64,000 bases of DNA. Source: Begonia masoniana (lineage: Eukaryota; Streptophyta; Magnoliopsida; Cucurbitales; Begoniaceae). The translations under genes were made by a program, and so were the position numbers. This document shows, piece by piece, positions 12,513 to 25,094 of this stretch; position 1 is the first letter of the stretch, and each line of letters begins with the position of its first letter. Location of the stretch: NCBI GenBank assembly GCA_022432975.1, contig CM039510.1, positions 10,738,301 to 10,802,300 on the forward strand. Direction: 5' to 3'. A model generated the notes under the pieces. It was given only the letters and a program-made list of their open reading frames with translations. It searched no databases and was not told the origin of the DNA.

Positions 12513-14261
12513 TGTTGGGAACATTATTCCCAACAATTATATTGTTCTTATAATATCCGTTAAATGAAGAACAATTAATTTTATCATAATGATGGTCATA
12601 TATGTATGATCTTAATTCATTGTATTTAGTAGACTCCTATTTCATTTTAAATTATTCTTTGATTTACTCGGTACAATTTTGTATGAGTTGTATTGCATAA
12701 ATCTTGTATTTTGGGAATAAATTAAATGAGTAGCTGGGAATGCTAACATTGATACAATGAAATCCATAATACAAGATTTCTTTGTTTGTTAGTTCAGGGA
12801 TTGAATAATTAGCGCGCAAATTCATAAATGTTATGAATTAATTATTTAATCAAGAACTAATGGTAGTCAAGGATAAAAATGTAATATGAGAAGTTAACGG
12901 ATTTTATACCTAGCTCTATTACGAATCTTAATAAAGGATTAATACATATTTAACGACTATGTCAATGGACATTACTTTGAGTAAATATACTTTATAGTTC
13001 TAAGAGTGCAACTCTAGGTATTTAGTGGAATTACTCTAGAGTTAATAATTGTGTTATTTAATATAAAGAGTTTATATTAATTAACAAATACTATTGGAGC
13101 TTAGAACTATAGGTCCATCGGTCCCTCTGTTATTTTATATCACTATTTAATTTCCATGTTATAAGAATAAATATATAAATGATTAATAATGATTAATCAT
13201 TTATAAACACTCAAATGAATATATTGTTATTCAAAATATATAAATAGTTTTTATATTTTGAATTCAAAATAAAATATCTTATTAGATTAGATACTTTTAA
13301 GGGATTTGAATTATATTTGAAGAATCTCATCAGATGAGATTTGATCTTCAAATTTAAAATGATTATGTAACAAACTATCAAATCAGATTTTTGAAATTTG
13401 GAAAAAAAAAAATAGATCTGGAAAATCTGATCAAATTAGATTTGATCTACAGTTGACTAATAGTTTGTTTACTATTTAAAAGTAGACCTGAATAATCTAA
13501 TAAGATGAGATTATCTTGAAAAGTAGTTTTCATAAATATATTCTAAAAACTGTTTTTAGATTATATAATTAATTGATAAATTGATTTATTAGATAAATCA
13601 ACTACTAATCAAATTAGATTTGATTAGATAAGATTTATTTTTTAAAAATTAATTTTTATTAAAATAAATATGAAAAATTATTTTATAATAGATCTATAAA
13701 ATCGTCAAATGTGATTTGATAGAGGAGGTGATAAAATAAGAAAGAAAGAGATCTAATCCCTAGAAAAAAGATGTGACCTTTCCGTATTTGATTTTAGAAA
13801 AATGTTTTCTAAGATCGAAAAGAGACGTCTCATGTGTTCAGAACACGTCTCTCCAGAAATATAAGAGTGTGTTATTCTTGTAAGAGGGACGCCCACACGT
13901 AAGGAAATTTAAGTGTAAAGATCTCCAAAGAAGACTCGACGGTTTCAAAGTCTTCAGGAAATACACCTGATCTTGAGTTAAAGCTGTTACGATCAGACGA
14001 GAGTACCTGAGTAAAAGCGTTGCTCCAAGAGGTATCTTCTATTATTATTCCACAATCTAAATATAATAATTTTTCTCAATGTAAATTGTTTACATTTTGA
14101 AAAACTACATATTTCTCAAAAATAATTCTTTTTAGACTAACGATTCAACTTATGGTTTTTTGATGATTTTAAAATAGTTTTAAAGTCATAGGGTAACACA
14201 TGTCATTATTATTATGCATAATAGTGAATTCCGCCATGCGTAGGAACCTCGAAAACCAACA
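12513..14261 (+). repeat. Copia 5' LTR
   Basis: 1,749 bp, TGTTGGGAA...CCAACA, followed two bases later by the primer site. The first 23 bases form a palindrome (TGTTGGGAA...TTCCCAACA). Very AT-rich. The proximal two thirds match the inverted fragment at 1666-2622. Confidence 0.88.
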
Positions 14262-14263
14262 AA

Positions 14264-14276
14264 TGGTATCAGAGAC
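14264..14276 (+). other. Copia primer binding site
   Basis: TGGTATCAGAGAC, complementary to the initiator Met tRNA 3' end except for its last base or two, two bases after the LTR. Confidence 0.88.
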
Positions 14277-15286
14277 ATTAGTTTTATTAGTCTAAAAATA
14301 TTTTTGATGATACAATTTAATGTAAATTGTGATATGTGTTAGAATTAGATTTTATGCAATATATAAATTTATGAATATATATTGTGGATGAATAGTTCGC
14401 ATGACATGAAATAGTGATCGAAATTAAGTCGGTTGTTTGGGTTAGGATTTATTTGATTTATGCATTTTTTTATTACTGTCAAATTTGTAATCTTACGATG
14501 GAGATCTGAGACTACAAGACCCTGAATGGAGTTTTCGTTATAAGATTTGATCTATTGACGAAAACTGATGATGGTGCAAATACAAATGCAAATTCACAAA
14601 TTTGATTTGTGAATTTTGTGATGACGATCATTTGGATGAGGCGGTTACGAAAAGACGAAGATTAGGAATTTTAGTTTTATTTTTTTATTTTGCAATTGTA
14701 ATTTTAGAAATACCCAAAGGTTAATCCGGTCACTATTTTATTTATTTATATATTGATATAATTTGTTATATTGTCATGCATTCACATGTCATATAGATTA
14801 TGCATGTTTAGGTTTATTTTAAATTTCTCACATGTCATGCATTTAAACATATATTGAATTGCATATTGATTTAATAAAGAGTTTATTAAATAAATTAGTT
14901 TTAATTTGATTAAAACTAATATTAATTGATTTTATTGAATGATGTGAGAATAAAAAATAAAATAATTTTTAATTTGTTAAAAATTTATTTTATTTTAGAA
15001 AATTCAAATAATTTGATTATTTGAAATTATTAATTTTATAATATGATTATAAGATTTATAATTAAGTATTGATAAATTAATATGTTTAATTTATCGATAT
15101 CAAGGAATATTTGATATTCGATAATCACTAATTCAAAATAATGAGTGAGAGCGGGAAGTTAGGCATAACATCTGATGGTCTCCACTGTTGGCACAACACC
15201 GTGAGATCTAAGTGGGGCTCAGAGATGACTTTGATTTTAATCCTCCCTAGAGAGAGTGTTCACTTAGGTCAATACCAAGGTTGGTC
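14277..15286 (+). other. Copia leader, first part
   Basis: About 1 kb of AT-rich untranslated leader. No open frame of note and no other insertion seen. It stops at ccaaggttggtc, where H begins, and resumes at 26044. Confidence 0.75.
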
Positions 15287-15955
15287 TGTAAGACCCGGCA
15301 TTTTGGCCATGTAATAATTTGTTGAATTATTGTATGGATTTAAATTGCCATAAATACGATAGCAACTTCATTGTAAAATGTTGGAGTATTTAGTGAAGGG
15401 AGAACCGAACTGATGTGTAACTAAACTAAACACTAAGTTTAAAATGCATGGAAGGGCAAATTGGGGAGAAATTAAGGTTGGTGGGAGATAGCAAATGGAT
15501 AGCTAACACATGGCAACTTGTTGAGGAAGTTAAGTTCTTTCTCCTACGTGAAACCCTCTTCATTTCACTTCTTTGCTCTCCCTCCATTCTCTTCTCGGCA
15601 TTCTCTCTTCCAGTCGACATTCAGCCATCGAAGCTACTTCGATCTCCTCGGCTCCTTTATGTTTTTCTACTAGGGTAAGTATCTTTTAAATGCTAACAAG
15701 TTTGAACAAGTTTAAAGTGAGTTTTGGTTGAAGTGAAGGATTGTGATACTCTGGTAAAACTCACTGTTTTTGGATAAAAACACACCGATTTGTTTTCTAA
15801 GGGTTTGAATGAGTTTGGAACAAATTCTTCTAACTTATTTATTAGCATTTGCAGCATTGTTTATTTCACTACGTGCTTGTTACAGATCTGTGCATTTCCG
15901 AGACTTTCCAGCCAACTGCATCGCGAATAACAGGTAAGTTCATACGCATAGATTT

Positions 15956-18537
15956 TGTGACGACCCAAAACCGAACCCGATTGGGGTCCGGGATCGGAGC
16001 CGTCACTCCGGGACAATTAAAAGAAAAGGGTGACTATTTTATTTGAAAACGGAGATGCAGGAAACGGTAGACAACGACATTGGAATCGGATCCCAGAAAT
16101 GCATGGCAGAATTAAAACGGGAAGACATATTAATATTGAAAACAGACTTCACACTTAAATGACAGAATCAAAAAAGAAAACTTGGTATAAGGCTGGCGAA
16201 GGGTGTGAAATAAAATTGAACGGAAGATGGCGGAAGACTAAATTTAAAAAGGCAAAAATCAGAAGAAGTAAAGAGTGGGTGACGTCAGCTGGAAGAGGCA
16301 GACAGCAGCTGTGATTGGATAAGGTGTGACGTCAGCCGGAAGATGGATGACGTCAACCGGAAGATGCAAGCATTAAACGTAATCGTCAGAAGAAGAGAAA
16401 CTGAAGACGAGTAAAACTGGGCGGAAGATATAGGCAGAAATCATCGTATGACGTCAACGGAAGATGTGATGATGTCATCGGCAGATATGGGCAGTGAGCT
16501 TAATCGGAATATGTGATGACATCATCGGAAGATGTGATGACGCCATCGGCAGATAAAGGTAGTAAACGAAGTCGGCAGAAGATGGTGACGTCAGCCGGAA
16601 GATGCAGACGATAAACGAAATCGGCAGAAGGAAACCTATAACAGAACTACTATTTGGCGGTGGATGTGAATGAAACAAAACGTGTACAGTGACATCGGTG
16701 GATGAAATTTCTAAGGGGGATCGGAAGATGCAGTTTTTAAGATAAGACTTGACAACTTTTAACGGAAAGACAAACGGGCAGGGAGCATCAAAACAGAAAA
16801 CTTCAAAACAGAAGGCATAAAGGTTTCAAACCTTCAAAACCCGATTTCGAACAAAGTTTTGAATCATGCTCTACAAGTGACAGGGGTTCAAGTAAACAAA
16901 CTGCATGGATGGCTCTAAAACTCGAGACCATCCATGCCTGACCTGAAAAGGGAGAACTCAAGCAGTTCCAGAATGTTTTCTAAACATTTCAAGGAATTAA
17001 TACAGAATATTTCTGGAGACAACTATCAACTGTCAACAGAGATTTAAAACTTGAACATCAGAACTGATACATTATATATATACCTAACAAAATCTCCTAC
17101 AGAGTTTTTAAAGCAAAACACAGAACCTTAACAGAGTTTTCAAACAACCACAACAGAATTCCAGAAGAGTCTACAGATATGAACTTTACTTTGAAAACTA
17201 AGACTTAAACCTCAGGACAGAAAATATTGTCTCGCTGCAGCAACCACCCCGAGAGCTCGAGCCATCAACTACATCAAATCGTCAGATTGAGGCACACAGT
17301 CCTCAGATTCGGGTTCAGTACCTACACCAGAGAGTTCACCTATGAGTCTAAAACTCAGTAAGGACATAATACAGATGCAGTGATGCAAAATGCTATGCAT
17401 GCAGTTTTCAGAATACAGTGACAGATCAGAACTTTACATTACAGTGGCAGAAGAATTAAGTGGGGCTTATAGGGGAACTGGTTCAGTACGTGCACTATCA
17501 GGCACAGCAGTTTTCAGATTCCCAGGGAGGGATAAAACCAGAGGGTCCTTGCTAGGGACAAATTTTCAGATTCCCAGGGAGGGATAAAACCAGAGGGGCC
17601 AGTCCCCGTCCCGCACTTAACCAGTACATTACAGACAGTTAGATTTTATCTTGTTTAGTCTCAAACAGTGTACAGAAATCAGTTTTGCATGGATTTTTAG
17701 TAAAACGTGTATGCATGACAGTCTCAGTGCCTGAACCTATAACAACAGACATCAGAAATAACAGGGCATATTGTGAAACAGAAAACAGACAACATAAAAC
17801 ACAAACTGAACAGAAGCTATAACATTTCTACCAAAAACTACCCGACAGAACTGGGATCCTAGTACCTCTGTGATGTAGGGCCTTAAGGGCCAACCTACGG
17901 TTATGAACTTACCTGTTTGCGGCGGTGTCTGATGCTCGAATGTTCTTGGAGTGCTCTGACCTGTAGTATGCATGTAAAAGAATTAGATAAGCTGCAAAAG
18001 CTAACAAACAACTTGTTGGATATGCAGCAAGCTCATGTCAACTCATTAGAAAACACACTAACGTGTTTTCATCCAAAACAGAGAGTTTTCACAGAAACAA
18101 TATTCCTAAACCTCAGTGAAAACCCGCATTAAACTTGTCCAAAATCGATAACCTTAGTAGGTGATTACCTTTGCTGGAGAGACAGAAAGAAATCAGGAAA
18201 AGGATTAAGGTTAAAAATCGTTGCTGGTCGCTTGGAAAAGAGAAAACAGAAGGGGAGGTAGAAGTGAGCTTCACGTAGGTGGAAGAGAAGACATATCTTC
18301 TTCAACAAGTTGCCACTTGGCACTCATCCATTGGTTTGCTTCCACCTACCCTAATCACTTCCACATTTACCCTTCCATTAGCTTTTAACCTAATTGACTT
18401 GTTTTGATTACACTTAGTTTGGTTTTCCCTTAAACATTCCATCATTACAACCAAAACATATATTGTATTAATATAATATTAATCCCGATTAAATGATTCG
18501 GGAAAACTATTACATGGCAAAAATGCCGGGTGTTACA
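15956..18537 (-). repeat. Solo LTR in H (A family, reverse)
   Basis: 2,582 bp, plus-strand TGTGACGACCC...GGGTGTTACA, flanked by a perfect 5-bp duplication gattt (15951-15955 and 18538-18542). TGACGTCA modules lie at 16280-16610. It inserted 22 bp downstream of H's second donor (CAG/GTAAGTT at 15931). Confidence 0.93.
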
Positions 18538-19226
18538 GATTTGGCCCTTAAGGCCCTACATCATGGAGGTACTAGGTTTTCTGTTTTGTCGGGTTGTTTT
18601 GGGTAGAAGAGTTAGAGTTATGTTCTGAAATGTCTGGCTTTGAATTACTTTCTGCTGTCTTATTTCTGCTGTCTGCCTGTTTAAGTTCAAGCACCGTTCA
18701 CGCATACACGTTTTCTCTGAAAGACATGCAAATGTTTTCTGTACACTGTTTGAAACTAAATAAGATAAAATCTGACTGAAATGAGCCGGTTAAGTGCGGG
18801 ACGGGGACTGACCCACTGTTACTGTACTGTTATGTATATGTATACTATATTACTGTATGTGCCTATCATTCACTCACTGATTTTACTAATTGTCAGTTCC
18901 CCTACAAGCCCCACTTATACCTCTCTGCCACTGAAACATAATGTACTGTACTGTCACTGTATTTCTGAAAATCGCATGCATAGCATTTTGCATCACTGCA
19001 TATCTATTATGTTCTTACTGAGTTTTAGACTCATAGGTGAGCTCTCTGATGTAGGTACTGAACCCGGAAAATGAGAACTTTGTGCCTCAGTCTGACGAAT
19101 AGGTGACTGGTGGTTTGAACTCTCGGGGATGGTTGCTGCAGCCAGACAAATTCTGACCTGAGGTTTAAGTTTTCTGTAATGTCTATATCTGTAAAGACTT
19201 CTAGAAGTTCTGGTTGTGTCGTAAAA

Positions 19227-21922
19227 TGTAACACCCGACATTTTGGCCGTGTAATAATCTGTTGAATTATTGTATGGATTTAAATTGCCATAAATACAAT
19301 AACTATTTTATTGTAAAATGTTGGAGTATTTAGTGAAGGGAGAACCGAACTGATGTGTAACTAAACTAAACACTAAGTTTAAAATGCATGGAAGGGCAAA
19401 TTGGGGAGAAATTAATATTGGTGGGAGATAGCCAATGGATAGCTGACATATGGCAGCTTGTTGAGGAAGTTAAGTTCCACCTTCTACATGAAACCCTATT
19501 CATTTCACTTCTCTGCTCTCTTTCCATTCTCTTCTCGGCATTCTCTCTTCCAGTCGTCAATCAGCCATCGAAGCTACTTCAATCTCCTCGGCTCCTTTCT
19601 GTTTTCTACTAGGGTAAGCATCTTTTAAATGCTAACAAGTTTGGACAAGTTTAAAGTGAGTTTTGGTTAGAGTGAAGGATTGTGATACTTTGGTAAAACT
19701 CACTGTTTTTGGATGAAAACACACCAATTTGTTTTCTATGGGTTTGAATGAGTTTGGAACAAATTCTTCTAACTTATTTGTTAGCATTTGTAGCTTGTTT
19801 ATTTTGTGAACGTGCATGTACAGGTCCGAGCATTTCCGAGACATTCAGGACTATCAACTCTGCAGCAACAGGTAAGTTCATATCCGTAGGTTGGCCCTTA
19901 AGGCCCTACATCTCGGAGGTACTAGGTTTTCTGTCCTGTCGGGTTGCTTTTGGTAGAAAAGTTAGAGTTATGTCCTGAGATGTCTGTATTTTTCTGTTGT
20001 TTGTTGTATTATTTCTGTTATCTGCCAGCTTAAGTTCAGACACCGTTCATGCATACACGTTTTCTCGAAAGTTCATGCAAAACTGTTTTCTGTACACGAT
20101 TTGAAGCTAAACAAGATAAAATCTGACTGAAATGTACCGGTTAAGTGCGGGACGGGGACTGGCCTCCAGATCTGTTTTCTGTACTGTACCGTATTACTGT
20201 TTGTGCCTGATAGTGCACCCACTGTTCGCCAGTTCCCCTATAAGCCACAATTATACCCCTCTGCCACTGAAACGTAATCTTCTGTACTGCCACTGTATTC
20301 TGAAAACCGAATGCATAGCATTTTGCATCACTGCATATATATGTATATGTTCTTACTGAGCTTTAGGCTCATAGATGAACTCTCTGATGTAGGTACTGAA
20401 CCCGGAAATGAGGATTTTGTGCCTCAGTCTGATGAATAGGTTGCTGGCGAATCGAGCTCATGGGTGTGTGGTTGCTGCAGCCAGACAAATTCTGTCCCGA
20501 GGTTTAAATTTTTAAAGTATAGTCTATATTTGTAAAGTTTTCTGAAAATTCTGGCTTTGTTTTAAAAACTCTGTAAAAACTTCCGTTTTGGGAAAGTCTG
20601 CAAATATATGTTAGGTTCTATACTGATCCTCAGATTTTAAAACAATGTACAGATTTTGATGTCTAAGTTTTTAAAACTACTGTATCTGACAGTTGAATCC
20701 ATGTTCTGAATATTCTGAAATTGTTTGGAGTATTATCTGTTAGTTTGTGCGTGGATGACTTCTGGTTTTGGAACTATCCATGCAGTCTGTTTCCTTTGAA
20801 TTTGTTAATTGTAAAGAGTGCTCTACATCCTTGTGTAGAATCGGGCATCGAAGGTTTACAACTCTCATGCTTTCTGTTTGTGCTGTATTTGACAGTTGAA
20901 TGATGTTCTGAATATTCTGGAATTGTTTGGGATATTATCTGTCAGCTTGTGTATGGATGACTTCTTGTTTTAGAGTTATCCATGCAGTCTGTTTTCTTGA
21001 AAATCCTGTCGTGTTCCTTTAAACATGTGTTCAAGTTATGTTTTTAAATCAGTCTCTGAAGTTTGAAGTTTTCATGCCTTCTGTTGTGCTCGAGAACCAC
21101 GTTTTGAATTGGTTTGAGAATCTGAGTCTTTTATGTTTTATGTTTTTCTGCTCTCTGTTGGTAAGTCTTCCTGTTAAAAGCTGTGAAACTTTGTCTTTAA
21201 AACTATGTCTTCCGATTACATCCACCGGTGAACTCAATTCTGTTGGCGGTTCACATCCACCGGTTATCACTGTTCATCTTTTGTCGTATCTGCATCTACC
21301 GCCAAATAGTAATTCTGTTTAGGTTTTGCTCCTGCCGATTCCGTTTATTGCATTCATCTTTCGATGACGTCGTCTCCCCTTCCAATGACATCACCATATC
21401 TTTTCTTCTGCCGATTTCAACTGTTGTCTGCATCTTCCGGTGACGTCATCCATCTTCCAGCTGACGTCATCACCTTCTGCCGATTTCGTTTACTACCTGT
21501 ATCTGCCGATGACGTCCTCACATCTTCTGATGACATCATCAGACATTCCGATCCCGCTGCTGCCTACACCTTCCGATGACGTCATCCACATCATTCGACC
21601 ACGTCATCTGCCTAAATCTTCCGGTATCATTTCTGCTTGCATCCACTGATTCCACTCGATGCCTGCTTCTTCCGTCAACGCCTTCTGCCAGTTTATTTAC
21701 TTTTGTTTTCATCACTTCCTGCTTTTCTTCTATCATCCATTTTGCGTTCCGATTTTGTTAACTGTTTTCCCGTTTCATTTCGAATCCAGAGAACTTTCTC
21801 TCTCTCTGTAAATGTTTTAAAAGTTTAATGTACAAAAAAAATAGTCCCCGTTTTCTGTTATTTGTCCTGGAGTGATGGCTTCGATCCCGGACCCCGATCG
21901 GGTTTTGTTTCGGGCTATCACA
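19227..21922 (+). repeat. Solo LTR in H (A family, forward)
   Basis: 2,696 bp, TGTAACACCCGAC...GGGCTATCACA, flanked by gtaaaa on both sides (19221-19226, 21923-21928; 6 bp identical, one more than usual). It is the best-preserved A-family LTR. A TGACGTCA/CATCTTCCG array lies at 21360-21640. Confidence 0.92.
19614..20392 (+). other. Putative split leader in A-family LTR (two introns, 48-nt micro-exon)
   Basis: Donor AGG/GTAAGC at 19614; acceptor GTACAG/G ending 19823; micro-exon 19824-19871 (48 nt) ending AACAG; donor GTAAGTTC at 19872; branch-site-like TTACTGAG (20353-20360) inside the hairpin TGAGCTTTAGGCTCA (20357-20371); acceptor TGATGTAG ending 20392. CCTACATC (19905-19912), near the start of intron 2, is the exact reverse complement of GATGTAGG (20386-20393) at its end. 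The same order occurs in every gypsy LTR family here. Splicing is inferred from signals only. Confidence 0.6.
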
Positions 21923-22447
21923 GTAAAAATTCTATAAAAACTCTTCTTTTGGTAGATTCTGCAAATATATGTTAGGTTCTGTACTGATCCTCAGATTTTA
22001 AAATAATGTACAAATTTTTGACGTCTAAGTTTTAAAAACTACTGTATTTGACAGTTGAATTCATATTCTGGACAGTCAGAAATTGTTTGGAGTATTATCT
22101 GTTAGTTTGTGTGTGGATGACTATCCATGCAGTTTGTTTCCTTTGAATTTGCTAATTGTAAAGTGTGCTCTACATCCTTGTGTAGATTTGGGCATTGAAG
22201 GTTTATAACTTTCATGCTTTCTGTTTGTGCTGTATTTGACAGTTGAATGATCTCTGGTTTTAGAGCTTTTATGTAGAGTGAAATTCTGTAACACCCGACA
22301 TTTCGGCCAGGTGATTTTCTGACCATTTTCATTGTCACCTTCTTATTTAACCTTTATGATTTAAAATTTAATGTTAAGACAAATTTATTACAAGTTGTGT
22401 GAAACTAGGTTGGGTGGCAGTTTTGTAATTAAAATCGATGGATTTAG

Positions 22448-22456
22448 TATAAATAG
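22448..22456 (+). promoter_or_regulatory. TATA box of B-family LTR
   Basis: TATAAATAG, about 160 bp into the LTR. It is conserved on the minus strand in B's own LTRs at 30210-30218 and 63750-63758. It is followed by a pyrimidine-rich presumed first exon up to the donor at 22611. Confidence 0.75.
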
Positions 22457-22610
22457 GAAATGGAAACCTTAAACCTCATTTATTACCACTGTAGCCGACA
22501 TTCCCTCTCGGCGATTCCTTCTTTCCCAAGTTCTTGCTCTCGGCTACCAAAACTTCCCTTTACCGACAGCTGGTTTCGAGCTTGCTCTTCTCTGCAAATC
22601 CACACCCGAG

Positions 22611-23730
22611 GTATGAAATGGACAATGTAGTCATTCATTCGTAAATAGAGCTCTGTTTTCAGCTCGGCACTGAGTTCGGATTTTTAGCAGTGGCCGAGTA
22701 GTTTAAGACTTTTTAAAATCTGAGAGTAGAAATGTCATCCCGAATCGATTCTGAGCATTTTAAGTAACCAACTCGGATTTAATCAATGGTAAAACCTGTC
22801 CACCTAGTTTCGGATTTCAGACTGCAGTGTGTCAAACAGAGGAATCAGAATGACTTTAGCTATTAGATCCTAGGATGGTTTATGATTAGGACTATTAGGA
22901 CTTTGTTTTAACTACTGTAATGTACATGTTTTAGGTGAAGAAGTTTAAAGGAAAGAAGCTCGGATTGCTAAGGAATCCAGGTAAGTGAATGTATTAAGAT
23001 TTCCGGCCACTAGGGCCCTACACCGCAAGGGTATTAGGAAATCACTGAGATGTTAGCTTATTGACTATGATTTGTTATTTCCACGATATGAAGAAGTTGT
23101 GTAAGTAAATGTAAAGTTACAGGATGTTTTACTTGTCCTCATGATATGACTTCTCTCTATGAACGTTATGTCTATGCACAGTGTCCCTGTTATGATTAAG
23201 TTGAGAATATGAAAAGCAAATGTAACCAAGATTAAGTGCAGAGCGAGGAAAGACTATGTTATGTATGACTCGCGAATTCTCCCACTGGTGGAGGCCGAGT
23301 TAATGATATGTACGACTCGCGAAATCTCCCACTGGTGGAGGCCGAGTTAATGATATGTATGACTCGCGAAATCTCCCACTGGTGGAGGCCGAGTTAATGA
23401 TATGTACGACTCGCGAAATCTCCCACTGGTGGAGGCCGAGTTAATGATATGTATGGCTCGCGAATTCTCCCACTGGGGAGGCCGAGTGATGTATCATGAT
23501 TGCCGCGATAGGCAAATGATTATGTATGACTGCCGCGATAGGCAAATGACTATGTACCCCTGTCTTCCTCCCTCGTTCCCTGCCTTAATACATGTTATGT
23601 AAATGATAAAGATGAACATGAATGAAGAATGGTTAATGAATTATGTCTCTTTAAATTGTGTACTCATGTATATCTGTCAGCATGCATTCCTTACTAAGCA
23701 TTAGGCTTATAGTTAAACCTTATGGTGTAG
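22611..23730 (+). other. Putative split leader in B-family LTR
   Basis: Donor CGAG/GTATGA at 22611; acceptor GTTTTAG ending 22934; micro-exon 22935-22980 (46 nt, GTGAAGAAG...TCCAG); donor GTAAGTG at 22981; hairpin TAAGCATTAGGCTTA at 23695-23709 overlapping a TACTAAG branch-like site; acceptor GGTGTAG ending 23730. CCTACACC (23017-23024) pairs with GGTGTAGG (23724-23731), and the pairing extends to CGCAAGG against CCTTAT with one G-U and one mismatch. The 750-bp intron 2 contains the 47-bp tandem repeat. Confidence 0.6.
23267..23486 (+). repeat. 47-bp tandem repeat, five units
   Basis: Units start at 23267, 23314, 23361, 23408 and 23455, each with CTCGCGAA, CTCCCACTGGTGGAG (near-palindromic) and GCCGAGT. 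It lies inside putative intron 2 of the B-family solo LTR. A short open frame here is not a gene. Confidence 0.9.
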
Positions 23731-24049
23731 GTGAAGAAGGTTCAGGTGAGGATGTTATGTTCAAAGAGGATGCTTAAGGCTGGTTGCTGGAGGATGCTCA
23801 AGGTGACAGTGCGGGACTGGAGAGGCGATTTATGACCCCTGGTTAAGACTCTTATGTTACAGTATGTTAAAGGATATGGTAGTTTAAGTAGGATGAGATT
23901 ATTTAAAACGTTGAGCTTTGAAACTGTCTAGTGGATCACTGAGTCAGGGAATGATTATATAGATTATAAATGATCTGTTGCTTAAGTCTTCCGCTATATG
24001 CATTTTGAATGAGTTGTGTTTTCTTTCTGTTGGGAGGAGTCATTTGATG

Positions 24050-24214
24050 ATTTAGTGTTCTCTACCGTAAGACGGAAGCTGGATGAGGCAATCGTCCGGT
24101 TGACGTCATCGGCAGATGCCGAAGGTGAATTGTTTGATGGTTTAGCCTTCTGGTTGACGTCATCGGCAGATGTCGAAGGATAGTTGTATGATGGTTTAGT
24201 CTTCCGGATGACTT
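24050..24214 (+). repeat. TGACGTCATCGGCAGATG modules
   Basis: Two to three diverged units combining TTGACGTCATCGGCAGATG with a GATGGTTTAG stretch, upstream of the 77-bp repeats. Same module type as in families A and E. Confidence 0.7.
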
Positions 24215-24462
24215 CACCGGAAGATGTAAAATGTGTTTTGTCGATTAGCGACCGGATGATGTTTTAATTTAGCACGCGAGACCCACGTGCCCACCGGAAG
24301 ATGTAAAATGTGTTTTGTCGATTAGTGACCGGATGATGTTTTAATTTAGCACGCGAGACCCACGTGCCCACCGGAAGATGTAAAATGTGTTTTGTCGATT
24401 AGCGATCGGATGATGTTTTAATTTAGCACGCGAGACCCACGTGCCCACCGGAAGATGTCTCC
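24215..24462 (+). repeat. 77-bp tandem repeat with G-box, three units
   Basis: Exact 77-bp period (24215, 24292, 24369, partial fourth at 24446). Each unit carries CACCGGAAGATG, TTGTCGATTAG and CCCACGTGCCC. CACGTG is the G-box bound by plant bZIP/bHLH factors. Units are almost identical, so amplification is recent or homogenised. Confidence 0.92.
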
Positions 24463-25094
24463 TTTTAGGTGATGTTAAGCGAGTCACGCGTAATGCACGT
24501 GATGACCGGACGACTAAGTTTCTGAGGGTTGTCAACGCATGCAACCCATGCAAACCCGAGTGGTATTATGTTAAGAGAATTGAGGGCACTTCCTCTTTTC
24601 CCGAAATTGTCAAGAAACCGATGACCGAGTCCAGTCGCTCGACTCTGTGAAAGTTTGAGCCGACGAGGCGTGGGAAGTCGGGCATGAGAGGGTTCGTCTT
24701 CCTTAATGGTTCTGCGTCTCTATTACCAGTTTAGAAAAATATATATATATGTAAAATGTGAAAGTCTGTTGAGAGATAGTAAGTGAATGTAATAATAGTA
24801 AAAGTCAAGCAAACGATTAATGAAAGGATATGAACACGTGACGGCTCCTGGCCGGGGTCGTTACAAATTCCTTTAGTTTCTGTCATGTTCTCTGTTGTGT
24901 TCGAGATCCATGTTTTGATGTGGTTCGAGAAATCTAGGACTTCTATGTCTTTTGTTTTAAGCTCTCTATCTAGATGTTTTCCAGTCAAAAGTTGTAAATT
25001 TGCCTTACAAACTACATCTTCCGATTTCATCCACCGCTGCCCTTAAAATTTCGTCTTCCGCCCAGTTTATTTATAATTTCTGTCTATATCTTCC

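Larger units (their letters stand above)
22287..24865 (+). repeat. Solo LTR in H (B family, forward)
   Basis: 2,579 bp, TGTAACACCCGACATTTCGG...GGGTCGTTACA, with a perfect target duplication aattc (22282-22286, 24866-24870). The start matches the reverse of B's LTR end (AAATTGTCGGGTGTTACA). Confidence 0.93.

Noticed and set aside
14264..14276. TGGTATCAGAG strings as tRNA pieces
   Set aside because: They sit just inside LTRs and are primer binding sites; no cloverleaf surrounds them anywhere in the window.
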